A DNA stretch of 64,000 nt from Enterococcus ureasiticus (GTDB lineage: Bacteria > Bacillota > Bacilli > Lactobacillales > Enterococcaceae). Below are positions 38,569 to 49,038 of this stretch, in pieces. The DNA lies in the NCBI RefSeq assembly GCF_001730285.1, contig NZ_MIJZ01000014.1:62001-126000 (forward strand), written 5' to 3'. A program made the translations under genes and the position numbers. Within the stretch, counting starts at the first letter, position 1. Each line of letters begins with the position of its first letter. The notes under the pieces are model-generated. The model ran no database searches and had not been told where the DNA came from. It saw only the letters and a program-made list of their open reading frames with translations.

Positions 38569-39442
38569 ATGAATTTTCCAGTTCTTTTTTAGCTAATGCT
38601 AAACACCCAATCGTTCCTGGATCATCCTCTAACTTAGGTGTCACAAGATAATCTTTTAATGGTGGTGTTTTCACGTAACCGTTGATCAGCTTTTCAAATT
38701 CACGATGGACTTTAACTAACATGTGGCGTTGCTTCATTACTCCCCCACCAAAAATTATTACATCTGGCGCAAGCATTAACGTGGTATTATAAGCTGCTTG
38801 TGCAATATAATATGCTTCGATATCCCAAATTAAATCTTCTTCTGATAGATCCTGCCCTTTTTTTCCAGCTCTTTTTTCAATCGCAGGACCTGCTGCCATA
38901 CCTTCTAAGCAATCGCTATGAAATGGACAACTCCCTTTAAATTTGTCATTTGAATGTCTTTTTACGATCATATGACCCATTTCTGGATGACTGAACCCTT
39001 CAACAAAATGACCATCTTGGATAGCACCAGCGCCAACACCTGTGCCAATCGTATAATAAACACAGCTGGAAGAACCCTTGCCATTTCCAGAAACATATTC
39101 TCCGTAAGCTGCAGCATTTACATCTGTTGTAAATGCGATAGGAAGATCAAATTCTTTTTTCATCGCCCCAACAAAATCATAATCCTGCCAAGCTAATTTA
39201 GGTGTCGAGGTAATATGTCCATAAGTTGGTGAATCTTTATGGATATCAATTGGTCCAAAAGAGCCAATGCCAATCGCTTTTAAGTTGTATTTTTTGAAAA
39301 AACCAATCACTAGAGCCATTGTTTCTTCTGGTGTAGTAGTGGGAAAACTAACTCTTTCAATAATTTTTAACTCGTCATTTCCGACGCCACACACAAATTT
39401 TGTACCGCCAGCTTCAATGCTACCTAATAATTTTTCCGTCAT
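38567..39442 (-). CDS. ROK family fructokinase-like sugar kinase
   Basis: This 291-residue ROK kinase has LLGSIEAGGTKFVCGVG (ATP site), FTTDVNAAAYGEY with the catalytic Asp, and the ROK zinc-binding region EMGHMIVKRH...GSCPFHSDCLEG. It is most like the GmuE/YdhR fructokinases of Firmicutes. It forms a two-gene unit with an upstream mutarotase (29 bases). Substrate could be fructose, mannose or another hexose; a link with the arabinan locus is only positional. Confidence 0.88.
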   Translation of the reverse strand: MTEKLLGSIEAGGTKFVCGVGNDELKIIERVSFPTTTPEETMALVIGFFKKYNLKAIGIGSFGPIDIHKDSPTYGHITSTPKLAWQDYDFVGAMKKEFDLPIAFTTDVNAAAYGEYVSGNGKGSSSCVYYTIGTGVGAGAIQDGHFVEGFSHPEMGHMIVKRHSNDKFKGSCPFHSDCLEGMAAGPAIEKRAGKKGQDLSEEDLIWDIEAYYIAQAAYNTTLMLAPDVIIFGGGVMKQRHMLVKVHREFEKLINGYVKTPPLKDYLVTPKLEDDPGTIGCLALAKKELENS

Positions 39443-39471
39443 TCATACCACTCCCGCATGATTATTTTTGA

Positions 39472-40512
39472 TCAATTGATTTTGTAAATTGTTCGACTTT
39501 GATAAATTGTCTCTGGATATAAAATAATATCGCCAAATCCATCGAATTCAACAGCTCCTGGACTGACTTGCGTTTCTAATGTTAGTCCACCATGATTGAC
39601 TAATTTCTCCCCTCGAACCTCTGGACCCATTTCTCCAAATTGTGCTGTGAAAATAACCACTGCCGGTCGATCAGTATACATCTCAACAGAAAGATCTTTT
39701 TTGGGTGCAGTAATAATTGCTTGGGGCTGATCAAAACCCGTACGATTTAATATAAATGGATGATCCAAACCATCGACCAAGTTATTTTGCTCATAACGTG
39801 TCTCAAATACTTGATTCATACTCTTTGATTCTCTAAAATCAAAAGGTGTCTCATCAACTGAGCGTAATTCACCTGTAACAGTTGTATCACTGTCGACTAC
39901 TGCAAATCGGTCAGCATCTACAAATAATTCATGCTCACCAACTGATTGTGTGACATCCCCTGTCAAATTAAAATAAACATGATTTGTTGGGTTATATAAC
40001 GTTGGTTGATCTGTTTCAGCTTGATAGTCAATAATCCATTCATTTGCGTTTGTTAAGGAGTAGATTACACGAGCTTTTAATTCTCCTGGAAAACCATGTT
40101 CTCCATCAGGACTCATATAAGAAAATATAACAGAAACTTGATTACTTTTTTCTTCTATTTCCGCTTCCCAGATTTTTGCCTCAAAACTTTCCGGCCCTCC
40201 ATGCAGGGTATGACCATTTTCAGGAGATACTGGTAATTGGTACTTGTGATTATCAATTGAAAATGAACCATCTTTGATTCTTCCAGCAACACGACCAATC
40301 GTTGCGCCAAAATACATGTCTTTAGACAGATATTCCTCTGCAGTGTCAAATCCCAATATAATATTCCGCTTTTCTCCGTTAACTGGCACGATCAAATCAA
40401 CGATTCTAGCTCCTAGGTTCGTGACATTCATTGTCAACCCATTGTCGTTCGTAAGCGAATACAAAATAGCATTTTCTCCAAATTTTTGATTACTGATTTT
40501 CAATACTTTCAT
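39472..40512 (-). CDS. galM: Aldose 1-epimerase (mutarotase)
   Basis: This protein of about 346 residues interconverts sugar anomers. Family markers are NLGARIVDLIVPVNG, YFGATIGRVAGRIKDG, NGHTLHGGPESF with the catalytic His, NPTNHVYFNLTG, and LETQVSPGAVEF near the end with the catalytic Glu. The start at 40512 (MKVLKISNQKFG) follows GGAAGAGAG; a longer reading to 40599 would add a non-conserved tail. In this setting it may act on arabinose or on hexoses for the adjacent kinase. Confidence 0.87.
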   Translation of the reverse strand: MKVLKISNQKFGENAILYSLTNDNGLTMNVTNLGARIVDLIVPVNGEKRNIILGFDTAEEYLSKDMYFGATIGRVAGRIKDGSFSIDNHKYQLPVSPENGHTLHGGPESFEAKIWEAEIEEKSNQVSVIFSYMSPDGEHGFPGELKARVIYSLTNANEWIIDYQAETDQPTLYNPTNHVYFNLTGDVTQSVGEHELFVDADRFAVVDSDTTVTGELRSVDETPFDFRESKSMNQVFETRYEQNNLVDGLDHPFILNRTGFDQPQAIITAPKKDLSVEMYTDRPAVVIFTAQFGEMGPEVRGEKLVNHGGLTLETQVSPGAVEFDGFGDIILYPETIYQSRTIYKIN

Positions 40513-40657
40513 CTCTCTTCCGTTTGAAATCGATTGTTCAATTGAATAAGCTAACACTATTTTATCATTTTTTGCAGCATTTTTTTCTCTAAACTTCAAT
40601 TTAGGCTACTTTTGTTTATATTTACAATTTTTTTGTCAAGTTGCACTTAACAAAAAC

Positions 40658-40690
40658 GAGGTATTCCGTTTTTTCTAAACAGAATACCTC
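40658..40690 (-). terminator. Terminator after P-type ATPase gene
   Basis: The stem GAGGTATTCCGTT / AACAGAATACCTC has one mismatch; on the minus strand GTTTTTGTT follows. Confidence 0.8.
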
Positions 40691-40700
40691 CATAATTTTT

Positions 40701-43331
40701 TTAATTTTTTTTCAGGTTTCGAGTAATTAGTTTTTCAAGTTCTACGACTACAAATACAACAAGCCCTGAAAGTAATGCTAATTTGATATATGGCCAACCT
40801 ATAGCTGCTGTCCCTAGTGCTAGATGCATGATTGGCGTGTAAATCAACAATGCTTGTAAAATAATTAAAACGAGCAGAGATAACCATAATACTTTATTTG
40901 AGAGGATACTTTTATTGATCGAAAACTTATAAATTTCCCGACAATTGATCATATAAAAAACTTGACCAAACACGATGGTTGTTATCAATGTCGTTTGCAT
41001 AACAGCTTCAGAAGCATTGCGCCCTTCTAAAAATCCATTAACTAAAAAACCTAAGGCTGCTAATAAGAGTGACACATAGACGATACGGAAAACAGCATAT
41101 CGATCTAAAATATTTTCCTTAGGATTACGAGGTGGTTTATCCATTCCATTTTTTGCTAACGGTTCAAACCCTAAAGCAAATGACAATGTAATTGTCGTCA
41201 CCATATTCAGCCACAAAATTTGTACAGAAGTTAAAGGTAACGGTCTATCTAACAATAAGGAAACTACCACTAATAACCCTTGTGCAAATGCCGTTGGTAA
41301 AGAAAAATAAATTGTTTTTTTCAAGTTTTCGTAAACTCGTCTACCTTCTTTGATCGCTAAGGTGATAGTCGCAAAATTATCATCTGCCAAAACCATATCC
41401 GCTGCGTCTTTAGTCACTTCAGTTCCTTTGATTCCCATAGCAATACCAATATCCGCTTGTTTAAGAGCTGGTGCATCATTGACACCATCCCCAGTCATTC
41501 CGACGATTTGCCCATTTTTTTGGATTGCATGAACTAAGCGCAGTTTATGCTCTGGTGTCGTTCTAGCATAAACATCATTTGTTAAGACCACTTTCGCCAA
41601 TTCATCATCACTTAGTTGTTCAATATCTTTTCCTACCAATGCATTTTCATAATTCTCAAGCCCAATTTCTTTGGCAATTGCTACCGCAGTATCCTTATGA
41701 TCCCCAGTAATCATTTTTACTGAAACACCTGCTTTGCGACTGATACGAACTGCTTCAATTGCTTCTTTTTTTGGCGGATCGATAATTCCAAATAAACCTG
41801 CAAGTACCATCCCATTTTGCAAATCTTCATGCGCAAGTGTTGTCTGTTCTTTCGTTACTTCTTTAAATGCAGCAGCTAAAATCCTTTGACCTTTAGTTGC
41901 TTGTTGGCTGATTTTTTGTTGCCAATAAGGTTCATTAAACCTTTCCGATTTTTCATCTGAAAGTTGATATTCAACCATATTTAATAAAACATCTGGTGCT
42001 CCTTTTAAATAAACATAACGCTTATCTTGAATTTCGACTAATGTCGCCATGTATTTATAAGATGAATCAAAAGGAATCTTGCTGATATCATGTTCTTCTT
42101 CCACAAGAGCTGTATGATTTGCCCAATCAAGTAACGCACCTTCTGTAGGATTCCCGATCACTTCTCGTACACCATTTTTATATGTGATTTTTGTATCATT
42201 ACAATACAAAGCAATTTCCGCCATTTTTCTTAAATTTTCATCTATTTCGACTTGGCGAATAGAATCTGATTCTGCATCATTTGTTGTTGTATCGATTGTT
42301 TCTTTTGACGTGACTAGTGCTACAACTTCCATCTCATTTTTTGTTAGAGTTCCTGTTTTATCCGAGCAAATCACGCCCATACTCCCCAACGTTTCAACAG
42401 CTGGCATTTTCTTGATAATAGCATGCTGACGTGCCATTCGTGTTACCCCGACGGACAAAATAATGGACAAAACAGCTGGCAATCCTTCTGGAACAGCCGA
42501 AACAGCTAAAGCAATCATAGAAGATAGTAATTCACTTGCCGATAATTCTCGGAAAAACAAACTAAACAAAACTAGAAAAATGATCAAGCCCATTAAAAAC
42601 AGAAAAATCTGTTTATTTAATTGTTTCATTTTTTTGATCAAAGGTGTTTCATTACTTCCCACACTTTTCAAATGCTGATTGATCTTACCAATCTCGGTTT
42701 GATCCCCGATTTGTACAACGATCCCAATACCTGCGCCACTATTGACCAATGTACCAGAATACGCCATATTTGTATGATCGCCCAGATCCGCTTCTTCATC
42801 AAGTGTAAGCGTACTTTTCTCAACAGGCGTTGATTCACCAGTTAAAATGGCTTCATCGATTACTAAATTGTATGCTTCGAGCACTCTAAGGTCTGCTGGA
42901 ACAATATCTCCTGGATTTAAATAGACAATATCTCCAGGTACTAAAGATTCAGCTTTAACAGTTTCTTTTTCACCATCTACTAAAACGACTGCATCTGAGC
43001 TCATCATTGATGAAAGACTTTCCAAAGAATCTGTCGCTTTTGCTTCTTGAACATAACCAATAACTGCATTGATGATCACCACAAACAATATAATTGCCAT
43101 ATCAATAAAATCACCACTGATGCCTTTTAATACAGCCGATACAAGCAGCACATAAATCAATAAATCGTGAAAATGATGAAAAAACTTTTGTAATTTACTT
43201 ACTTCTTTTTCTTTTGAAAGAATGTTACTACCTTCTTCTTGCTTCTCTTTTCTTTGCGTTCTATCGAGCCCATTTGAACCAGAATGTAATGCTGTTAGCA
43301 CTTGTTCTGGTGTCATTTTATACCATATCAT
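40701..43331 (-). CDS. Type II cation-transporting P-type ATPase (Ca2+-ATPase-like)
   Basis: This 876-residue membrane pump has the phosphorylation site DKTGT (Asp324), the dephosphorylation motif TGES at 164-167, PEGLP at 281-285 in the fourth helix, and MTGDGVNDAPALK in the P domain. The PEGLP sequence and overall length suit the PMR1/SERCA-type Ca2+ exporters, though Na+ or other cations are possible. Ten spans are predicted: four before the large cytoplasmic loop and six after it. It is a single gene with its own terminator. Confidence 0.9.
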   Translation of the reverse strand: MIWYKMTPEQVLTALHSGSNGLDRTQRKEKQEEGSNILSKEKEVSKLQKFFHHFHDLLIYVLLVSAVLKGISGDFIDMAIILFVVIINAVIGYVQEAKATDSLESLSSMMSSDAVVLVDGEKETVKAESLVPGDIVYLNPGDIVPADLRVLEAYNLVIDEAILTGESTPVEKSTLTLDEEADLGDHTNMAYSGTLVNSGAGIGIVVQIGDQTEIGKINQHLKSVGSNETPLIKKMKQLNKQIFLFLMGLIIFLVLFSLFFRELSASELLSSMIALAVSAVPEGLPAVLSIILSVGVTRMARQHAIIKKMPAVETLGSMGVICSDKTGTLTKNEMEVVALVTSKETIDTTTNDAESDSIRQVEIDENLRKMAEIALYCNDTKITYKNGVREVIGNPTEGALLDWANHTALVEEEHDISKIPFDSSYKYMATLVEIQDKRYVYLKGAPDVLLNMVEYQLSDEKSERFNEPYWQQKISQQATKGQRILAAAFKEVTKEQTTLAHEDLQNGMVLAGLFGIIDPPKKEAIEAVRISRKAGVSVKMITGDHKDTAVAIAKEIGLENYENALVGKDIEQLSDDELAKVVLTNDVYARTTPEHKLRLVHAIQKNGQIVGMTGDGVNDAPALKQADIGIAMGIKGTEVTKDAADMVLADDNFATITLAIKEGRRVYENLKKTIYFSLPTAFAQGLLVVVSLLLDRPLPLTSVQILWLNMVTTITLSFALGFEPLAKNGMDKPPRNPKENILDRYAVFRIVYVSLLLAALGFLVNGFLEGRNASEAVMQTTLITTIVFGQVFYMINCREIYKFSINKSILSNKVLWLSLLVLIILQALLIYTPIMHLALGTAAIGWPYIKLALLSGLVVFVVVELEKLITRNLKKN

Positions 43332-43475
43332 AACGACTCCTCCTCAATAGTTCCTCAATACTTTATTAAAGTGTACAAAATTAGAGACGTAATTCATAAC
43401 AAAAAGCCTTTGAGAAGAACAAAAATTACTTTTTCTTTAATTCTTAATTTCCCAATTTTCAATCTAGACAAAAAA

Positions 43476-43507
43476 TAAGACCGAACTCATAAATGAGTTC
43501 GGTCTTA
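43476..43507 (-). terminator. Terminator after rpmE2
   Basis: A near-perfect 15-base inverted repeat, TAAGACCGAACTCAT / ATGAGTTCGGTCTTA. On the minus strand TTTTTTG follows. Confidence 0.85.
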
Positions 43508-43525
43508 TAAACATTGCTGTTTGAA

Positions 43526-43795
43526 TTAAGCTTCTGGATTGGCGTTGGTATCTTTGATACCATACTTTTTGTTGAAACGGTCCACACGTCCGTCTGCTTG
43601 TGTGAATTTTTGACGTCCAGTGTAAAATGGATGAGAGTCAGATGTAACTTCGACACGGATTACTGGGTAAGTATTTCCGTCTTCCCACTCAGCTGTTTCA
43701 TCAGAGTGCTTAGTAGAACCTGATAAAAATTTAAAGCCTGTAGTTGAGTCCATAAAAATAACTGGATGATATTCTGGATGGATATCTTGTTTCAT
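43526..43795 (-). CDS. rpmE2: 50S ribosomal protein L31 type B
   Basis: This 89-residue ribosomal protein ([23 protein letters not shown]) lacks the zinc-binding Cys pairs of the A type, so it is the zinc-independent B form. In other Firmicutes the B form is induced by zinc shortage, but it is constitutive in lactic acid bacteria that lack the A form; no Zur box was recognised here. It lies downstream of rho, matching the usual murA-rho-rpmE order. Confidence 0.95.
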   Translation of the reverse strand: MKQDIHPEYHPVIFMDSTTGFKFLSGSTKHSDETAEWEDGNTYPVIRVEVTSDSHPFYTGRQKFTQADGRVDRFNKKYGIKDTNANPEA

Positions 43796-43893
43796 AGTCT
43801 TTTCGCTCCTTTGCCCTGATCCATTTGCTGCATCAGAGTTTATTTGTCGATATACAACAGTACTATAATAGCATGATTCGTTTATCGATGCAA

Positions 43894-45186
43894 TTATCTT
43901 TTAATATTTTTTTTCGCTTGTCTACCAAAAGAAACATCGTGAAAATCTTCAAAGAATTTTTGATTGTTTTTTGTTTTACGTAAAAATTTAACGAATTGCT
44001 CCGTATATTCTAAAGAATCGCCAGTCATATGATTGCGCAATTTCCACGTCTCTTCTAATTGTTCAGATGACATTAGCAAATCTTCTTTACGCGTACCTGA
44101 TTTTTTGATGTCGATTGCAGGGAAAATACGGCGATCGGCTAAATCACGCGACAAGTGCAGCTCCATATTTCCTGTTCCTTTGAATTCTTCAAAGATAACG
44201 TCGTCCATTCGACTTCCAGTATCCACTAACGCTGTAGCAAGAATCGTTAAACTCCCACCTTCTTCAATATTTCTAGCTGCACCAAAGAAACGTTTTGGTT
44301 TGTAGAACGCCGCAGGATCGATCCCACCGCTCAACGTACGTCCACTTGCTGGTATCACCAAGTTATACGCACGTGCTAAACGAGTGATACTATCCATCAA
44401 AATCACGACATCACGTTTATCTTCAACTAAGCGCATCGCACGCTCTAAGACTAATTCAGAAACACGTGTATGGTTTTGAGGTTGTTGATCAAAGGTTGAA
44501 GAAACAACGTCGCCTTTAACGCTACGTTCTAAATCGGTAACCTCTTCTGGTCGCTCATCGATCAATAGTAAAATTAATTCTACGTCTGGATAATTTTCTG
44601 AGATACCATTTGCAATTTCTTTTAATACGCTTGTCTTCCCAGCTTTAGGAGGTGCCACAATTAGACCACGCTGACCAAAACCAACAGGAGAAAAAATATC
44701 GATCATTCGCGTTGACAATCTACCTGAAGTTGTTTCTAATTTGATTTGTTTGTCGGGGTAAAGTGGTGTTAATGCTGGGAAATGTGGACGTTCTTTTGCT
44801 TCTTCTGGATCTTTCCCATTGACACTTTCAACATGCATTAAACCATAATAACGTTCTGATTCTTTTGGAGGGCGTGCTTTTCCAGCAACTTTATCACCAT
44901 TTCGTAAACCAAATCGGCGAATTTGAGAAGAGGATATATAGATATCTTCTGCACTAGGTCCATAATTGATTGGTCGCAAAAAACCATAGCCGTCCTGAGA
45001 AACAATATCCAAAATTCCTTCCATGAAGAAAAAACCTTGTTTCTCAGCTTGTGCTCTGATAACAGCTAAAGATAACTCTTTTTTATTCATTTGACTATAA
45101 TAAGGGATCTTGAACTCTTTAGCATAAGAATAAATATCCTTTAATGTACTATTTTCAAGCTCCGCCATCGTTAAATAGTCACTCAT
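43894..45186 (-). CDS. rho: Transcription termination factor Rho
   Basis: This 430-residue hexameric RNA helicase has an N-terminal Rho domain ([32 protein letters not shown]), a cold-shock-like RNA-binding region ([19 protein letters not shown]), Walker A in [10 protein letters not shown], Walker B in [16 protein letters not shown], and the Q/R loops. Its start overlaps the murA stop by 4 bases (ATGA), so the two are translationally coupled. Confidence 0.96.
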   Translation of the reverse strand: MSDYLTMAELENSTLKDIYSYAKEFKIPYYSQMNKKELSLAVIRAQAEKQGFFFMEGILDIVSQDGYGFLRPINYGPSAEDIYISSSQIRRFGLRNGDKVAGKARPPKESERYYGLMHVESVNGKDPEEAKERPHFPALTPLYPDKQIKLETTSGRLSTRMIDIFSPVGFGQRGLIVAPPKAGKTSVLKEIANGISENYPDVELILLLIDERPEEVTDLERSVKGDVVSSTFDQQPQNHTRVSELVLERAMRLVEDKRDVVILMDSITRLARAYNLVIPASGRTLSGGIDPAAFYKPKRFFGAARNIEEGGSLTILATALVDTGSRMDDVIFEEFKGTGNMELHLSRDLADRRIFPAIDIKKSGTRKEDLLMSSEQLEETWKLRNHMTGDSLEYTEQFVKFLRKTKNNQKFFEDFHDVSFGRQAKKNIKR

Positions 45187-46463
45187 TTAGCCACCTCGAT
45201 TTCTTCTTCAGTTTCAATCATTTGGATATCAGCACCAAGTGCAGTTAATTTTTCAATGATGTGGTCATAGCCACGTAAAATGTATTCCACATTATAAATC
45301 GTTGTTGTGCCAGTCGCCATCAATCCCGCTATTACTAAGCAAGCACCGGCTCTAAGATCTGAAGCTACAACTTCTGCACCATGTAATTGTGTAGGACCAT
45401 TAATAATGATCATGTTGCCTTCGATCGAAGCATCCGCACCCATTCGCACGAGCTCTGGGATATGCTTAGTCCGTTGTGCATAGATACTATCAATAACCTC
45501 ACCTGTCCCTTTAGCTTTTAACATCAAAGGAGTGATCGGTTGTTGCAAATCTGTCGCAAAACCTGGATAAGGATAGGTTTTTACTGTAGTCATTTTCAAA
45601 TCATGAGACGGATGTACTTCGATCATATCTTCTTCGATTGTCATCTTTACGCCCATTTCTTGTAATTTGGCAATAAAACTTTCTAGATGTTCATAAATCA
45701 CATTACGAACTTTTACCCCTTCACCCATTGCTGCAGCTAAAGCTAAATACGTTCCAGCTTCAATTCGGTCAGGAATGATCGAATGACGGCAACCATGTAA
45801 TTTTTCAACGCCTTCGATTCTAATAATATCTGTTCCAGCACCTCGAATGTTTGCACCCATATTATTCAATAACGTTGCAACATCAATAATTTCTGGTTCA
45901 CGAGCCGCATTTTCGATAATTGTTTTACCTTCTGCTTTAACAGCAGCTAACATTACGTTGATCGTAGCGCCAATCGAAACCATATCCATAAAGATTCTAG
46001 TTCCATGAAGTCCGTCTTTCGTTCTTAAATACATTGCACCATGCTCATTTGTTACATCGGCGCCTAGCGCTTCAAATCCTTTGATATGAAGATCGATTGG
46101 ACGAGGGCCCAAATAACAGCCACCAGGAAGTCCAACAACACCTTCACCAAATTTACCAAGTAATGAGCCCATAAAGTAATAAGATGCACGAAGACTATTG
46201 ATTTTACCTTTAGGCATTGGAACAGAAACGATTTCTGTTGGATCAATGACTAGTGTATTGTCAGTAAAGGTTGTTTTAGCACCCATAATTTCTAAAATTT
46301 CTATTAATGAATGAACATCTTGAATATCAGGCACACCATCTAATGTCACTGGTGAATCAGCTAAGATAGCCGCTGGAATCAATGCTACTGCACTGTTTTT
46401 TGCACCGCTGATACATACTTCTCCTGTTAATGGACGATTGCCATTGATTACAATTTTTTTCAT
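45183..46463 (-). CDS. murA: UDP-N-acetylglucosamine 1-carboxyvinyltransferase
   Basis: This 426-residue enzyme adds enolpyruvate to UDP-GlcNAc, the first committed step of peptidoglycan synthesis and the fosfomycin target. The catalytic Cys is present in [16 protein letters not shown], and the Lys in [13 protein letters not shown] contacts the substrate. Position between fba and rho matches the second firmicute paralogue (murZ/murAB), so another murA probably exists elsewhere. It overlaps rho by 4 bases. Confidence 0.94.
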   Translation of the reverse strand: MKKIVINGNRPLTGEVCISGAKNSAVALIPAAILADSPVTLDGVPDIQDVHSLIEILEIMGAKTTFTDNTLVIDPTEIVSVPMPKGKINSLRASYYFMGSLLGKFGEGVVGLPGGCYLGPRPIDLHIKGFEALGADVTNEHGAMYLRTKDGLHGTRIFMDMVSIGATINVMLAAVKAEGKTIIENAAREPEIIDVATLLNNMGANIRGAGTDIIRIEGVEKLHGCRHSIIPDRIEAGTYLALAAAMGEGVKVRNVIYEHLESFIAKLQEMGVKMTIEEDMIEVHPSHDLKMTTVKTYPYPGFATDLQQPITPLMLKAKGTGEVIDSIYAQRTKHIPELVRMGADASIEGNMIIINGPTQLHGAEVVASDLRAGACLVIAGLMATGTTTIYNVEYILRGYDHIIEKLTALGADIQMIETEEEIEVAK

Positions 46464-46662
46464 TTAATATTCTCACCTATCTATAGTAAAACAAATAGTT
46501 TTATTTTTTTGTAATATACCCAAACTATTCTAACACATTAAGGAACAATAAAAAAGCCAACAGCCATTTGCATTTGGTTATTTTTCTCCAATTACTTGAT
46601 TTCTAATTAGTTTTTGAACATTTTGAACGAAAATCGATAGGTTAACATTCTTTTAAAAAAAA

Positions 46663-46697
46663 AAACTGAAACAACAGCGAACCTGTTGTTTCAGTTT
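46663..46697 (-). terminator. Terminator after fba
   Basis: A perfect 15-base stem, AAACTGAAACAACAG / CTGTTGTTTCAGTTT, is followed on the minus strand by a run of about ten T. Confidence 0.92.
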
Positions 46698-46717
46698 AAA
46701 TTACTTGTAGAAATTAA

Positions 46718-47584
46718 TTATGCTTTATTAGCAGAACCGAACCATTCGATGCGTTGTTCTACTAATTCAGTAACAGCTTTTGTTCCTGGTGCTAATAATT
46801 TACGAGGGTCAAAACCTTTACCTTCAAGATCTTTGCCTTCTTCGATGTATTTACGTGTTGCAGCTGCAAATACTTCTTGACACTCAGTGTTCACGTTGAT
46901 TTTAGAAACGCCCATTGAGATTGCTTTTTGAACTTGTTCTAAAGGAATACCTGACCCACCGTGCAATACTAATGGAATGTCACCAACAGCGTCAGCGATT
47001 TCTTGTAAGTGGTCAAATGCTAATCCAGTCCAGTTGTCTGGATATGAACCGTGGATGTTACCGATTCCGCAAGCTAGGTAATCAATACCAGTTGCAACCA
47101 TTTGTACACATTCTTGAACATCAGCTAATTCGCCAGAACCAATGATTCCGTCTTCTTCGCCGCCGATTGAACCAACTTCACATTCTACAGAAACACCTTT
47201 AGCGTGTGCTTTAGCAACAACGTCTTTTGCTTTTTCGATGTTTTCTTCGAATGGTAAGTGAGATCCATCAAACATAACTGAAGTGTAGCCAATTTCGATA
47301 CATTCTAATGCATCTTCATATTCACCATGATCTAAGTGAAGAGCTACAGGTACAGTAATACCCATTGAATCGATCAAGTCTTTCACTAAGTCATAACATA
47401 CTTGGTATCCGCCCATGTATTTAGCAGCACCCATAGAAGTTTGGATCAATACTGGTGCTTGTTTCGCTTCAGCACCTGCAAGGATCGCTTTTGTCCATTC
47501 TAGGTTGTTTGTGTTGAATCCGCCAACACCGTAACCGTTTTTACGAGCTGCTTTAAGAAATTCTGTTCCTGATACTAATGGCAT
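46718..47584 (-). CDS. fba: Class II fructose-1,6-bisphosphate aldolase
   Basis: This 288-residue zinc aldolase splits fructose 1,6-bisphosphate in glycolysis. ALHLDHGEYEDALECIEIGYTSVMFDGS contains the zinc ligands and catalytic Asp; LACGIGNIHGSYPDNW and LVLHGGSGIPLEQVQKAISMGVSKINVNTE follow. It is strongly expressed in related bacteria, consistent with the AGGAGG site and strong terminator. A perfect 18-base palindrome lies 38 bases upstream of the start. Confidence 0.96.
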   Translation of the reverse strand: MPLVSGTEFLKAARKNGYGVGGFNTNNLEWTKAILAGAEAKQAPVLIQTSMGAAKYMGGYQVCYDLVKDLIDSMGITVPVALHLDHGEYEDALECIEIGYTSVMFDGSHLPFEENIEKAKDVVAKAHAKGVSVECEVGSIGGEEDGIIGSGELADVQECVQMVATGIDYLACGIGNIHGSYPDNWTGLAFDHLQEIADAVGDIPLVLHGGSGIPLEQVQKAISMGVSKINVNTECQEVFAAATRKYIEEGKDLEGKGFDPRKLLAPGTKAVTELVEQRIEWFGSANKA

Positions 47585-47621
47585 AATAAAATTCCTCCTA
47601 AGTTTTAAAAAAACTTTATTT

Positions 47622-47639
47622 GTTAAGGATATCCTTAAC
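47622..47639. promoter_or_regulatory. Perfect 18-base palindrome upstream of fba
   Basis: GTTAAGGATATCCTTAAC reads the same on both strands. It lies between the probable promoter region and the ribosome binding site, a position expected for an operator or a 5'-UTR feature. No regulator could be assigned. Confidence 0.6.
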
Positions 47640-47755
47640 CAACAGTTATATTTTAGCAGACTTTTTAGTACTTTTCTACTAAAATTGACTTTTTCAGAAA
47701 ACTTTTGTCCAGAGTTTCACAAAAGTGTAGACACTTACTGCTTTTTGTCCAAAAA

Positions 47756-47792
47756 AAGAGTGAGACAACAGATTATTTGCGCCCACACTCTT
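47756..47792 (-). terminator. Terminator of the regulator/membrane-protein unit
   Basis: The arms AAGAGTG and CACTCTT are followed on the minus strand by TTTTTTT. It lies just past the stop of the 150-residue membrane protein. Confidence 0.7.
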
Positions 47793-47799
47793 CATAATA

Positions 47800-48252
47800 T
47801 TATAACGATGATCGAACCCAAAGAATTAAAATAGTTAGTAAACCGACAAACCCCATTAAACCATAAACCGTCCATTGCACTTGTTTTGGCAATACAACTA
47901 CTTCTTTGGCATCTAATAAACTTCGATAAAATAGTAAACATATAATGAATCCAGGGATGTTAACTGACAATAATTGCTGAACCATATTGAATTTTAAATA
48001 AAACCCTAATAAAGAATGCCGACAATCACTTGAATTATTCATAATATACAGACCAAATAGTTGAAAAAACAGTAACAAAACAACAATACTTGTTAAGGTC
48101 AAACTAGGGATGCTCGTAAAAACAGTCCCAACTGAAACTTGTTTAACTGTTGCCAAAGTCAAAATATATACACCAAACAACAGAGGAACCATCAGCCAAT
48201 AACCAAATAATACCCGCTTTATTTTAGTTGGATGCAACAATAAAGTCATCAA
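47800..48252 (-). CDS. Hypothetical four-span membrane protein next to RpiR regulator
   Basis: This 150-residue protein has four hydrophobic spans (about residues 14-36, 48-72, 85-110 and 124-147). I do not recognise the family. Its start overlaps the end of the regulator gene by 4 bases (ATGA), so their translation is coupled. Function is unknown; it may have a part in the maltose PTS unit or in signalling to the regulator. Confidence 0.7.
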   Translation of the reverse strand: MMTLLLHPTKIKRVLFGYWLMVPLLFGVYILTLATVKQVSVGTVFTSIPSLTLTSIVVLLLFFQLFGLYIMNNSSDCRHSLLGFYLKFNMVQQLLSVNIPGFIICLLFYRSLLDAKEVVVLPKQVQWTVYGLMGFVGLLTILILWVRSSL

Positions 48253-49022
48253 ATCCCCTCCTCAAATTCTTTATTTAAATAAGTAACATATTTTCGATAA
48301 ACCAAGTCCATCAATACACTTAACCCTACCAAAGACTGGGCTATATGCTCTTTCCCAGAAACCGTAAATGGTGTTGAATAATAAAAATAGGCATATTGCG
48401 CATGTTCTGCAAAAAAATTATGGGAGAAAGTAGTGAGCGCAACCACTGGGATCTTTCGAGCATTCAAGGATAAAATATTTTCCTTGATCTCATCCGTTTC
48501 GCCACTTAAAGAGACAAATAAAACGATATCTTCTTTAGTGATCATTGACATGCTGATATCAAGTTCTGTTTTAACTGGGATTATAATAGAACGTTTATCG
48601 CAAATCATCAACATCTTGGAAAATTCTTCGATCACTTTTCTTTGTGAGTAACCTGTCGCGTAACAATAAACGGTATTGGCTTTTTGAATTGCTTTATTCA
48701 ATGCAGTGAAATCCGTTTGTTGCGCCAATTTGACTGTATTTTCAATGTCTTTTGTTTGTAACTCGATTAAATCTGTCCCTGTCGTACCAATATTATTTTG
48801 CTTAGACTGCCGCATAAAATACTTAAACTCTGAATAGCCAGAAAAACCCAACTTTTTTGCCAAACGTAAAATCGATGATTTGGAACTATGAACCTTTTCA
48901 CCTAATTCAACAATGCTTAGACGCATAATATCTTGTTCATTTTCTAAAATATAGCCTAAAATAGCCCAATCCATTTCACTTAATTGTTTTTGGTGTTTTT
49001 GCATCAATGTTTCTAAATTCAT
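48249..49022 (-). CDS. MurR/RpiR family transcriptional regulator
   Basis: This 257-residue regulator has an N-terminal RpiR-type HTH (about residues 1-77; LSIVELGEKVHSSKSSILRLAKKLGFSGYSEFKYF) and a SIS sugar-phosphate-binding domain (VYCYATGYSQRKVIEEF, FVSLSGETDEI). It lies downstream of the 6-phospho-alpha-glucosidase gene and is the likely regulator of the maltose PTS operon. Four symmetric half-sites in its upstream region suggest autoregulation. Confidence 0.9.
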   Translation of the reverse strand: MNLETLMQKHQKQLSEMDWAILGYILENEQDIMRLSIVELGEKVHSSKSSILRLAKKLGFSGYSEFKYFMRQSKQNNIGTTGTDLIELQTKDIENTVKLAQQTDFTALNKAIQKANTVYCYATGYSQRKVIEEFSKMLMICDKRSIIIPVKTELDISMSMITKEDIVLFVSLSGETDEIKENILSLNARKIPVVALTTFSHNFFAEHAQYAYFYYSTPFTVSGKEHIAQSLVGLSVLMDLVYRKYVTYLNKEFEEGI

Positions 49023-49038
49023 AACTGATCCCTCTTCC

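Noticed and set aside
43459..43656. Leftward open frame of 65 codons at the end of rpmE2
   Set aside because: It is an out-of-frame shadow of rpmE2 that runs through the terminator.
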